This document shows positions 25,977-33,388 of a stretch of 38,554 nucleotides of DNA, piece after piece. Numbering within the stretch: position 1 is the first letter of the stretch; the number at the start of each line of letters is the position of its first letter. A model generated the notes under the pieces. The model was not told the origin of the DNA. It saw only the letters and a program-made list of their open reading frames with translations, and did not search any database. Made by a program: the position numbers and the translations under genes. The DNA comes from Bacteroidota bacterium (GTDB lineage: Bacteria > Bacteroidota > Bacteroidia > Chitinophagales > Chitinophagaceae): contig JAFDYJ010000014.1 in NCBI GenBank assembly GCA_018267515.1, forward strand, positions 1-38,554, written 5' to 3'.

Positions 25977-28670
25977 ATGAGAAAAATCAAACCTTTACTT
26001 CAAACCTTCCTATTCACAGCGTTGGTTACATTTTCATTAGTAGCCAATGCAGTTGATCCAAACGTCACTGTTCGGGTTCGGCAAAGCGATGGAACAACGG
26101 CTATTTCAGGAGCTTTAACCTATTATTATTATCTTGGTTCATGGCATTACATAGGTAATACCGATGGTTCCGGAACCATTTCCCAATCACTTCCAGCAAA
26201 CACTTACAACTTCATGGTACAAAGCAATGGTACTGTTAGTTATCAAAATAGTGTGAGTGTATCCGCGGATATGACTATTGATTTTTATACTTCCGCAGTT
26301 ACTGTCAATGTTTCTTCAGCTTGTTCAGCTGCCAACGTTTCCGGAGTAAATGTAAAGTATAGTGCATTAGGCACCTGGTTTAATCTTGGAAATACTGATG
26401 GTTCTGGAAATGTGTACGGACAGTTATTCCCCGGCACATATACTTTTATGGCTCAATACCGGGCTACTACTGCAACACAATCGGTAACAGTTACAGGTAC
26501 AGGAGTTGTACCTGGTGGCAGTACCTCTGCTGCTTTTCATCCTACTCTTGTAACAAATTTTAATAACGGTACCTTATATTATTATTCAATGGGTACTTTG
26601 ACTGCGGTAAATGGTACAAACTATATGTTCCCGGGAACTTATACGTTTAAGTCAGCAGCCAACCTTAATTATCAAACTAATATTACCATCTCAGGTTGCA
26701 CACAAAGTTTTACTGCTAACATTCTTATTTTAAAAGACCACAATGGTAATCCGTTGGCCGGAGGTCATGGCCGTGGCGGATATGGTAATAATTATGGGAC
26801 ATGGTTTGCCGGAAGTGGAGCGGCAACAGATGCAAATGGGGTATTGTTTGACATAATTAATGGTAATTCCGCACCTTCCACTATGTCCTATGAAATGAAA
26901 TATAATAATACTACATCAGTGCTTACCCAGGATGTATCACAGCCGAACGGAAATATCTTTAATTTTAAAACTATTGAATTGCGGTTAAGATTGGAAACCT
27001 GTGGAGGTACAGGTCTTAGTGGTGGCACAGGTCGTTGGGGTAATGGTGCTACGTTTGGTACTTATTTTTTCCCAGCTCCAAATTCCACTGATGCAAATGG
27101 TGAAACAGCGGCAGAGTGGTTCCCCGGCACTTACTCTTTTGAGATGAATTATCAATCTACATCGAATGTAAAATCCAGTGTCACAATACCGAATGCTAAT
27201 TCGATACTAACATGGCAAACTACTAATGTAACATTGAGCTGGCCTTATGATATTGCATACGGGGGAAATGGTGATAGTCGCTTCTTCAACAAACCAAGTA
27301 TGGAATTATTACCGGGTACAGTGAATTTTAATTTCAGAAGTCCCAATGGCAATAATTATTTTCCTCTTACCATCAGTGGCTGTTCAATGGCGCCAACAGT
27401 AGGTAATGTAAGATTGATTAACTCTACCGGTGGTCCTATCAGTGGTGGAAGTGTAGATGGATACCAGGGTGGATGGTCTCATTATGGAACGACAGATGCC
27501 AATGGTAATCTACTGGTATTAGGAAAGAATCCAACATCACTAGCTATGACTTATGTTGGCGGTCGTGAACAAAAGAATGGAATCAATTTCAGTGTTACTC
27601 CTGTTGTTACCTTCCAAACCAAAGTTGTTACAATGGAGCTCAAAAATTCTCAAGGAGGAGCATTAGAATCAGATGCCAAAGGGCTTTCATATTATGCGGG
27701 AGGATGGAAAGTATTTGGTACCGGAAACACAAGTGGTGGTAGTGCAACAATGGAAATGCTTCCAGTAAGCTATAGTTTTGCTTTAGTGTATAAAGGAGGA
27801 AGACAACAAATCAATAATCAGAATGTGGGTACAAGTCCTGTTGTAACATTCCAGACTAAAGAAGTTACGATGGAGCTCAAAGATTCTCACGGAGGAGCAT
27901 TAGAATCAGATGCCAAAGGGCTTTCTTATTATGCCGGAGGATGGAAAACATTTGGTTCCGGAAAAACAAGTGGTGGTAGTGCAACAATGGAAATGCTTCC
28001 TGTAAGTTATAGTTTTGCTTTAGTGTATAAAGGAGGAAGACAACAAATAAATAATCAGAATGTTGGTGTAACTCCTGTTGTTACTTTCCAAACTAAAGTT
28101 GCAAACATATACCTTGTTGATGGTTGTGGTAGCCCAATCCAAGGAGGCTCTACTACATATTATGCAGGAGGATGGTATAATCTTGGAACAACTGATGCCA
28201 ACGGCTTAGCCACTATGGAGCTTCTTCCGGTCAGCTATTCCTTCAGGATGGCATATAATTCAAAATCAAACCAGCAAAATGGAATAGCAGTTCCGGCAAC
28301 TATGTATTTTGTATATGATGGTAGTTCTATAACCTATAACGGCGCTTCTGCTCCGACTTGTAATAATCAATCAAGAAGTGCTACAGGTGCATATGAAATG
28401 GAAGACCAGGTTATTACTAATGAAGTCAGAACATTCCCGAATCCGGCAAGCGATCAGCTGAGGGTTACATTTGGCAGTCCTGTTTCTAAGTCTTCTGAAA
28501 TTAAGTTGATTGATCTTTCCGGCAGAACAGTTGTTAAACAACCAATAGCTGTACAGCAAGGTCAGAATACTTATATGATGAGTGTAGGAAAACTTACGAA
28601 TGGCGTTTATATGTTAATGATTGGAAATTCTAAAATCAGCAAGAACAAAGTTGTTGTATTGCATCAATAG
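25977..28670 (+). CDS. repetitive secreted surface protein with T9SS type A sorting domain
   Basis: 897 residues. A signal peptide (1-25, ending VANA) is followed by about ten imperfect beta-rich units of 55-90 residues, each built like SYYAGGWxxxGTTDANG and then ELLPGTYSFxMxY. Units near 553-631 and 632-710 are almost identical in protein and DNA (27633 and 27870 start corresponding points, 237 bp apart). The last 80 residues are a type A T9SS sorting domain: FPNPASDQLRV, IKLIDLSGRTVVK and LTNGVYMLMIG. It should cross the outer membrane by the type IX system and be attached to the surface or released. There is no catalytic motif; an adhesin or surface-layer role is inferred from the repeats. 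A long leader precedes it and a strong terminator follows. No T9SS machinery gene is in the window. Confidence 0.92.
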   Translation: MRKIKPLLQTFLFTALVTFSLVANAVDPNVTVRVRQSDGTTAISGALTYYYYLGSWHYIGNTDGSGTISQSLPANTYNFMVQSNGTVSYQNSVSVSADMTIDFYTSAVTVNVSSACSAANVSGVNVKYSALGTWFNLGNTDGSGNVYGQLFPGTYTFMAQYRATTATQSVTVTGTGVVPGGSTSAAFHPTLVTNFNNGTLYYYSMGTLTAVNGTNYMFPGTYTFKSAANLNYQTNITISGCTQSFTANILILKDHNGNPLAGGHGRGGYGNNYGTWFAGSGAATDANGVLFDIINGNSAPSTMSYEMKYNNTTSVLTQDVSQPNGNIFNFKTIELRLRLETCGGTGLSGGTGRWGNGATFGTYFFPAPNSTDANGETAAEWFPGTYSFEMNYQSTSNVKSSVTIPNANSILTWQTTNVTLSWPYDIAYGGNGDSRFFNKPSMELLPGTVNFNFRSPNGNNYFPLTISGCSMAPTVGNVRLINSTGGPISGGSVDGYQGGWSHYGTTDANGNLLVLGKNPTSLAMTYVGGREQKNGINFSVTPVVTFQTKVVTMELKNSQGGALESDAKGLSYYAGGWKVFGTGNTSGGSATMEMLPVSYSFALVYKGGRQQINNQNVGTSPVVTFQTKEVTMELKDSHGGALESDAKGLSYYAGGWKTFGSGKTSGGSATMEMLPVSYSFALVYKGGRQQINNQNVGVTPVVTFQTKVANIYLVDGCGSPIQGGSTTYYAGGWYNLGTTDANGLATMELLPVSYSFRMAYNSKSNQQNGIAVPATMYFVYDGSSITYNGASAPTCNNQSRSATGAYEMEDQVITNEVRTFPNPASDQLRVTFGSPVSKSSEIKLIDLSGRTVVKQPIAVQQGQNTYMMSVGKLTNGVYMLMIGNSKISKNKVVVLHQ

Positions 28671-28694
28671 TGATAAGTAAGACTTAGTAAATTC

Positions 28695-28725
28695 AAAGCG
28701 CCTCAGATCATTGAGGCGCTTTTTT
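28695..28725 (+). terminator. rho-independent terminator after T9SS gene
   Basis: AAAGCGCCTCA (28695-28705) pairs with TGAGGCGCTTT (28712-28722), 11 bp with a 6-nt loop, followed by T residues. It is 24 bp after the stop codon. Confidence 0.93.
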
Positions 28726-28840
28726 CTTTTGGCATTCCTGGCTAATTTGAAAAACAGATTTTTGAATTTGTAATAAGGAGAATTTTTTGTCAATAGTTTT
28801 GAAACCTGTTTGACTTTAAAGCTATATCATTGCTTTTTAC

Positions 28841-28951
28841 GACCTCACCCCTTGCAAAATTCTTAATAGTGAAGAGTCTGCTTCCCCTCTCCCACGGGAG
28901 AGGGGGGATGAAAAATCTTCTAAATTTAGATTGTTTACAGGGGGTGAGGTC
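28841..28951. mobile_element. MITE/REP-like palindromic element, 111 bp
   Basis: The element is bounded by perfect 11-bp terminal inverted repeats, GACCTCACCCC (28841-28851) and GGGGTGAGGTC (28941-28951), with imperfect pairing continuing inward about 7 more bases. In its centre is a strong hairpin: CCCCTCTCCC (28884-28893) with GGGAGAGGGG (28896-28905). It has no coding capacity and no clear target-site duplication. It fills most of the gap between the T9SS terminator and xerD. Its GC-rich ends contrast with the flanks, as expected for a repeat moved in trans, but mobility is not shown. Confidence 0.6.
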
Positions 28952-29003
28952 TTAAAGCCTGGAGTATTGTGTTGGTTTAATGGCTAATTGGTATAGGAAC
29001 ACC

Positions 29004-29909
29004 TCATTTTCCCTTAAACGCCGGATGAAACTGCTCCAATGTTTTCCTTAAAAAATCCCTCTTGAGATGAGTATAGATTTCAGTAGTGGTAATATTTTCA
29101 TGTCCCAGCATTTCCTGTACCGCCCTGAGGTCGGCGCCACCTTCTATCAGATGTGTAGCAAAAGAATGACGGAATGTATGGGGTGAAATATTTTTTTTGA
29201 TGCCGGCTTTTTTTGCCAAATCTTTAATGATTAAAAAAATCATTACTCTCGACATTTTGGTTCCCCGGTTATTTAAAAACAAAACATCTTCATTTCCCGG
29301 CTTCACCCGGATATGAATTCGGATATCGTTTTTATAAATGTTGATGTATTTGACAGCGCTACTGCCTACCGGCACTAATCTTTCTTTGTCTCCTTTACCG
29401 ATCACACGAATAAAACCAACATCTAAATATAACTGAGATATTTTGAGATTCACCACTTCGCTTACCCGCAACCCGCAACTATACAGCATTTCCAATATGG
29501 CTTTGTTTCTCCCGCCTTCAGCTTTACTCAGGTCTATTTGAGAAATGATTTGTTCAATTTCTTGAAAGCTTAATACATCCGGCAAAGCTCTTTTCAATTT
29601 TGGAGCTTCCAGCAATACAGTAGGATCTTTTTTTGAAATATTTTCTACTTCACAATATTTGTAAAATGCCCTGATCCCCGAGATCATTCTGGCCTGAGAT
29701 GCAGGAGTCATTCCCAAACCTGCTGTCCATTTTACGAAGGCTTGCAGGTCTTTCAATTCTATTTCGCCCGGGTTTTTTAATATTTTTTTTTCCTGGAGAA
29801 ATTGAATCAGTTTATCAATATCTCTCAGGTATGCAGCTACAGAATTATCTGAAAGAGATTTTTCTAATTGCAGGTATGCTTTGAATCCTTTTTTATAAGG
29901 TTCCCACAT
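29004..29909 (-). CDS. xerD: site-specific tyrosine recombinase XerD
   Basis: 301 residues, the normal size for XerC/XerD. The N-terminal SAM-like core-binding domain (about 5-90) has LEKSLSDNSVAAYLRDIDKL. The catalytic domain carries all six expected residues: Arg148 (CGLRVSEV), Lys172 (GKGDKERLVP), His244 and Arg247 (PHTFRHSFATHL), His270 (MLGHENITTT) and the nucleophile Tyr279 (EIYTHL). It should resolve chromosome dimers at dif with a partner recombinase. The C-terminal FLRKTLEQFHPAF resembles XerD of Bacteroidota more than XerC, but the distinction is made by eye. No integrative element borders were seen beside it, so a housekeeping role is favoured. The 171 bp upstream are filled with two facing arrays of a 9-nt repeat. 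Confidence 0.88.
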   Translation of the reverse strand: MWEPYKKGFKAYLQLEKSLSDNSVAAYLRDIDKLIQFLQEKKILKNPGEIELKDLQAFVKWTAGLGMTPASQARMISGIRAFYKYCEVENISKKDPTVLLEAPKLKRALPDVLSFQEIEQIISQIDLSKAEGGRNKAILEMLYSCGLRVSEVVNLKISQLYLDVGFIRVIGKGDKERLVPVGSSAVKYINIYKNDIRIHIRVKPGNEDVLFLNNRGTKMSRVMIFLIIKDLAKKAGIKKNISPHTFRHSFATHLIEGGADLRAVQEMLGHENITTTEIYTHLKRDFLRKTLEQFHPAFKGK

Positions 29910-29918
29910 GAGGGAGGG

Positions 29919-30080
29919 AGGTTTAAGAGGTTCAAGAAGTTTAAGAGGTTCAAGAAGTTTAAAAAGTTCAAGAAGTTTACTGCTATATAATGAATTCCGG
30001 TAGTTAGTATCTCATGCACAAAAACCTTTTATCCCTCTGAAACCTTTGAAACCTTTGAAACCTTTGAAACTTTTTAAACC
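29919..30080. repeat. two facing arrays of a 9-nt repeat
   Basis: From 29919 to 29979 there are nearly seven 9-nt units of the form A(A/G)GTT(T/C)AA(G/A), with T- and C-type units alternating to give an 18-nt period. From about 30035 to 30080 about five units of the complement (CTTTGAAAC) occur in reverse orientation, separated from the first array by about 55 bp. A transcript through this region could fold into an imperfect hairpin of about 45 bp. It starts right after the lipoprotein stop and ends just before the xerD ATG. Confidence 0.85.
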
Positions 30081-30737
30081 TTACTTAAGAGTAATACTTT
30101 TCTCCAATTCTTTCCAGCCGTCTTTCAATTTCACTTTAGCCCATACCCGGGAAGGGGAGATATTCACCGAATCTAAAGTTTTATGAATGGCGTCAAAGTC
30201 AAAATCTAATTGTTCTCCTAAAGTCATTATTGCTTTTTTTCCGCTTGCCATTTCTTCTACAAAAATATTTCCCTGGTCTGTATAAGCTACCAGGCCTTCC
30301 GTCACAGAAAACTTCGGATCGAGATTGTTTATGGCTCTTCCGGATCTCAGGAAACTTCCTGATTTTGAAAAAGGAATTTTTACATAATATCCACGACCGG
30401 TTCCGCAATCATTAAAGAGCAACCAGGCGTAGCTGGTATCGGGAATGTAACAGCGGATATAATGTTTGTTCAATTTCGGTACAGCGCCGACCAGGTCCGG
30501 GAAATCCATTTTACGATTGACACCCATTCCCCGAAAGCTCCAGATTAATGTGTCTGCAATACAGTTCCGGGCACTTATGTACACATAAGGCCTTAGCGGA
30601 TGTTTGTCATTTATAAAGTGCAACGTATCAGTCAGGCAGGACGTATCACAAAAAGTGGCGGGGCCTGAAGACGATTTGCAGCCACCCGGAGCAAATGCGA
30701 TATACACCGTAATGACTAAGATTAAAAGTATTCTCAT
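30081..30737 (-). CDS. putative lipoprotein, unknown function
   Basis: 218 residues from the ATG at 30737; an in-frame ATG at 30761 would add 8 polar residues, but the later one begins the signal sequence directly (MRILLILVITVYIAFAPGGC) and has a TATTTTTG promoter box 21 nt upstream. The Cys after PGG at residue 20 is a plausible lipidation site, followed by KSSSG. The mature part has several Cys residues (in FCDTSCLTD, ARNCIADT, IRCYIPDT and NDCGTG) and mostly beta-type sequence. No known domain was recognised. It lies between the YraN gene and xerD on the same strand. Confidence 0.75.
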   Translation of the reverse strand: MRILLILVITVYIAFAPGGCKSSSGPATFCDTSCLTDTLHFINDKHPLRPYVYISARNCIADTLIWSFRGMGVNRKMDFPDLVGAVPKLNKHYIRCYIPDTSYAWLLFNDCGTGRGYYVKIPFSKSGSFLRSGRAINNLDPKFSVTEGLVAYTDQGNIFVEEMASGKKAIMTLGEQLDFDFDAIHKTLDSVNISPSRVWAKVKLKDGWKELEKSITLK

Positions 30738-30758
30738 GGTAATGGGTTTGTGTTCCGG

Positions 30759-30766
30759 CAAAAATA
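30759..30766 (-). promoter_or_regulatory. -7 element TATTTTTG of the lipoprotein gene
   Basis: Minus-strand TATTTTTG matches TAnnTTTG, 21 nt before the ATG at 30737. No clear -33 TTTG is seen. Confidence 0.4.
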
Positions 30767-30797
30767 CTTATTGCAGAACTGAGGAACGAAAATTTTT

Positions 30798-31154
30798 CTA
30801 ACAATAGAAGTCCTCTATAAGAAAGAACTCCGGGACTTTATTTTTTAAACAGGTAATTGCGAGTATATCGTATTGGAGAAAATGATATTCCGGGTGAAGG
30901 AATAAAAATTCATCGGCTGCTTTTTGAAGGCTTTTAAATTTCTTGCGGGTTACACTTTCTTCAGGGTTGCCAAAATAATCTGACCTCCGGGCTTTTACTT
31001 CTATCACATGGAGTACATTATTTTTTAAAGCTACAATATCAATTTCGTAATGAGAATGTCGCCAATTGCGAAACAATATCTCGTAGCCCTTTTCCAGCAG
31101 CCATTTTTCAGCCAGTAATTCAGCTTCTTTTCCGAATTCATTATGAGAAGCCAT
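30798..31154 (-). CDS. YraN family (UPF0102) putative endonuclease
   Basis: 118 residues, the usual length for the family. It has the Holliday-junction-resolvase-like nuclease core: Glu10 in FGKEAELLAEKWL, then YEIDIVAL with Glu37 and Asp39, and VIEVKARRS with Glu52 and Lys54, which form the PD-(D/E)xK-type metal site. The start MASHNEFGKEAE is the family's typical N-terminus. Its biological role is not established; in many genomes it sits near RNase H or ribosomal genes. It is divergent from manA with only 36 bp between the two start codons, so the two promoters must overlap the opposing gene's start region. Confidence 0.9.
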   Translation of the reverse strand: MASHNEFGKEAELLAEKWLLEKGYEILFRNWRHSHYEIDIVALKNNVLHVIEVKARRSDYFGNPEESVTRKKFKSLQKAADEFLFLHPEYHFLQYDILAITCLKNKVPEFFLIEDFYC

Positions 31155-31190
31155 GTAGTATCTTTACTTCAAGTTACAAAATGAACCTTA

Positions 31191-32504
31191 ATGAAAGGAG
31201 ATTCAAAATTATTTTACCTGCAGGGAGTGCCACAGTATTATGACTGGGGCGGACAATCACTGATCCCGGCATTGATTCCGACGACAAAATCAGGCGATAA
31301 GCCGGTTGCTGAGTTTTGGCTGGGTGCCCATCAAAGTGCTCCATCTGTACTGATAGACGAACAACGGCATTTATTGGATCATATTATTGCGTCAGATATT
31401 GAAAGGTTTTTAGGAAAGCCAGTGGCGAAAAAATTCGGACGCCTGTCTTTTTTGTTGAAACTGCTGGATGTAAAAGATATGCTATCCATCCAGGTACATC
31501 CTTCCAAGGCAGAAGCAGAGAGAGAATTTGATAGGGAAAATAAAATGGGAATAGCATTGAATGCATCACACCGGAATTATAAAGATGATAATCACAAGCC
31601 GGAGTTAATGGTAGCTCTCAGCGATTTCTGGCTTTTGCACGGATTTAAAACCGAAGAAAAGTTAGCGAATACACTCCTGTGTGTTCCCGAGTTGAATTTT
31701 TTACTCCCGGTATTTGAACAATCGGGATATGAAGGATTATACAAACGGGTAATGGAAATGCCGCAACAGGAAGTGAATAATGCATTGCAGCCATTGTTGA
31801 ACCGGATCATGCCCCTTTATTCCTCCGGAAAACTGGACAAATCACAGGAAGATTTTTGGGCAGCAAGAGCAGCGGAAACTTTTGGAAAGGAACAAGGAAC
31901 AAGGAATGAAGAACAAGGAACAGGGAATGAAGAACAAGGAGCAAGGAATGAAGGACAAGGAACAGGGAATGATGAAATGGAGGCGATTGACCGGGGAATT
32001 TTTTCTATTTATTTCTTTAATCTGCTGTATTTAAAAAAGGGGGAAGCAATTTTCCAGGATGCCGGCGTGCCACATGCATACCTGGAAGGACATAATGTGG
32101 AAATCATGGCTAATTCTGATAATGTTCTCAGGGGAGGATTAACCAATAAACATATTGATGTGATGGAGTTGCTGAAACATATAAAATTTGAAGCAGCGAA
32201 ACTGAAGATTCAAACAGGGAAGAAGATAATGGAAAAAGAAATTCTATTTGAAACTACTGCACCGGATTTTCAGCTCAGTATGTTTAACCTGGAAATAGGA
32301 GATGTTATTTCCATTCATGCTGAAACAGCTGAAATTTTATTGTTGACAGAGGGCAGTGTACTGATCAGTGAAGGAACGAAAGAATTACTATTGGAGAAAG
32401 GTCATCCTTCTGCAATAATATTTCCCGGGGGAAATATTCAAGGCACTGCATTTCAAAAAGCTGTATTATTCAGAGCTTCGGTGCCTGTACACAGAAGTGA
32501 ATAA
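31191..32504 (+). CDS. manA: mannose-6-phosphate isomerase, class I, with in-frame minisatellite
   Basis: 437 residues; class I phosphomannose isomerase interconverting mannose-6-phosphate and fructose-6-phosphate in the cytoplasm. Zinc ligands are visible: Gln101 and His103 (SIQVHPSK), Glu138 (NHKPELMVAL) and His295 (GVPHAYLEG); Arg314 in NVLRGGLTNKHID is the catalytic arginine region. The opening YYDWGGQSLIPAL is typical. An oddity lies between the central helical region and the second cupin part: residues 233-260 are four copies of a 7-residue repeat (E-E/G-Q-G-T/A-R/G-N), coded by a 21-bp minisatellite that keeps the frame. All ligands flank the repeat, so the enzyme is probably active with an extra loop. 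Confidence 0.92.
   Translation: MKGDSKLFYLQGVPQYYDWGGQSLIPALIPTTKSGDKPVAEFWLGAHQSAPSVLIDEQRHLLDHIIASDIERFLGKPVAKKFGRLSFLLKLLDVKDMLSIQVHPSKAEAEREFDRENKMGIALNASHRNYKDDNHKPELMVALSDFWLLHGFKTEEKLANTLLCVPELNFLLPVFEQSGYEGLYKRVMEMPQQEVNNALQPLLNRIMPLYSSGKLDKSQEDFWAARAAETFGKEQGTRNEEQGTGNEEQGARNEGQGTGNDEMEAIDRGIFSIYFFNLLYLKKGEAIFQDAGVPHAYLEGHNVEIMANSDNVLRGGLTNKHIDVMELLKHIKFEAAKLKIQTGKKIMEKEILFETTAPDFQLSMFNLEIGDVISIHAETAEILLLTEGSVLISEGTKELLLEKGHPSAIIFPGGNIQGTAFQKAVLFRASVPVHRSE
31887..31970 (+). repeat. 21-bp minisatellite inside manA, four units
   Basis: Four tandem 21-bp units of the form GAAGAACAAGGAACAGGGAAT, purine-only except one C per half-unit and the final T. They translate as (K)EQGTRN, EEQGTGN, EEQGARN, EGQGTGN. 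The strong purine strand bias differs from the rest of manA. Confidence 0.92.
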
Positions 32505-32532
32505 ATCAAAACCATAATTGCTTCAATTCATT

Positions 32533-32540
32533 TATTTTTG
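32533..32540 (+). promoter_or_regulatory. -7 element TATTTTTG of the DUF6580 gene
   Basis: Exact match to TAnnTTTG ending 18 nt before the ATG at 32559, which suggests this gene has its own promoter separate from manA. Confidence 0.45.
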
Positions 32541-32558
32541 CTTTGAAATTGAATTTAT

Positions 32559-33131
32559 ATGAAACAAAACAGAACAAATATTATCGTCTTTCTGGTACTG
32601 ATAGTTGTCGGAGCTTTATATCGTGTTTGGGATAATCGTCCGCTGGGTTTTGCACCGCAAATAGCTATGGCATTATTTGCCGGATCAGTTATAAAGAATA
32701 AAAAAATTGCATTTCTGTTCCCGCTTTTATCTATGTTTTTTTCGGATGCTTTATATCAGGTATTATATTCTCAGGGATTAACACCTATATCCGGATTTTA
32801 CAAAGGTCAATGGGTAAACTATATTTTATTTGCCTGCATTACCCTGATCGGGTTCCGTATTAATTCGGCTAAAGTGATGCAGATTTTTGCAGGCTCACTT
32901 GCCGGTGTGGCATTTTTCTTCATTGCCTCCAATTTCTTGGTCTGGATGGGAGGAGGATTGGATATAAATAATCTGCCTTATCCAAAAACGGTCAGCGGAT
33001 TGATGACCTGTTTTGCAGCAGGAATTCCTTTCCTTAAAGGAAGTTTGATGGCTACTTTCTTATTCAGTTCTGTATTATTCGGAGGATATCATCTTTTTAG
33101 CCGGTGGTCTTTAAAACCGGTAAGGCAATAA
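32559..33131 (+). CDS. DUF6580 family integral membrane protein
   Basis: 190 residues with about five to six hydrophobic helices: 9-22, 33-45, 50-66, 86-100, 108-128 and 161-177. The family-like features are the opening LYRVWDNRPLGFAPQIAMALFAG and FPLLSMFFSDALYQ. The fold resembles the substrate-binding subunits (S components) of ECF vitamin transporters, so transport of a small solute is a reasonable guess, but no substrate-specific motif or riboswitch was seen. It is 54 bp after manA, has its own promoter-like box and is followed by a terminator. Confidence 0.8.
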   Translation: MKQNRTNIIVFLVLIVVGALYRVWDNRPLGFAPQIAMALFAGSVIKNKKIAFLFPLLSMFFSDALYQVLYSQGLTPISGFYKGQWVNYILFACITLIGFRINSAKVMQIFAGSLAGVAFFFIASNFLVWMGGGLDINNLPYPKTVSGLMTCFAAGIPFLKGSLMATFLFSSVLFGGYHLFSRWSLKPVRQ

Positions 33132-33141
33132 TAAAAAATTG

Positions 33142-33165
33142 AGCCCGGGTTATCCCGGGTTTTTT
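33142..33165 (+). terminator. rho-independent terminator after DUF6580 gene
   Basis: AGCCCGGG (33142-33149) pairs with CCCGGGTT (33154-33161), 8 bp including one G-U pair, 4-nt loop TTAT, then T residues to 33165. It is 10 bp after the stop codon. Confidence 0.88.
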
Positions 33166-33186
33166 ATTTCTTCAGAATTTTACAAT

Positions 33187-33202
33187 TTTGACATTTGTCA
33201 AA
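33187..33202. promoter_or_regulatory. 16-bp palindrome, possible operator
   Basis: TTTGACA-TT-TGTCAAA is a 7-bp-arm inverted repeat. It lies about 190 bp upstream of the second T9SS gene, too far for a simple repressor site at its start, so its function is open. Confidence 0.3.
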
Positions 33203-33388
33203 TCAGCTACTTATTCAACTATTTTAGGCTGCATAATGAGTATGAAATCAGCTTCATAAGCATCATTATTTTTTTTATAGTCCCATAAGTATTCTCTCTT
33301 ATCGTGAATAAGACTTAGCCTGATTACAATATTTAGTGCTTATATATCGTTCTAATTCACTGATCATTATCCTTGATGCGAAAATTTA

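Noticed and set aside
29004-29909. Integrase of a mobile element
   Set aside because: Size, motif set and C-terminus match housekeeping XerD; there are no attachment repeats or cargo genes of an integrative element next to it.
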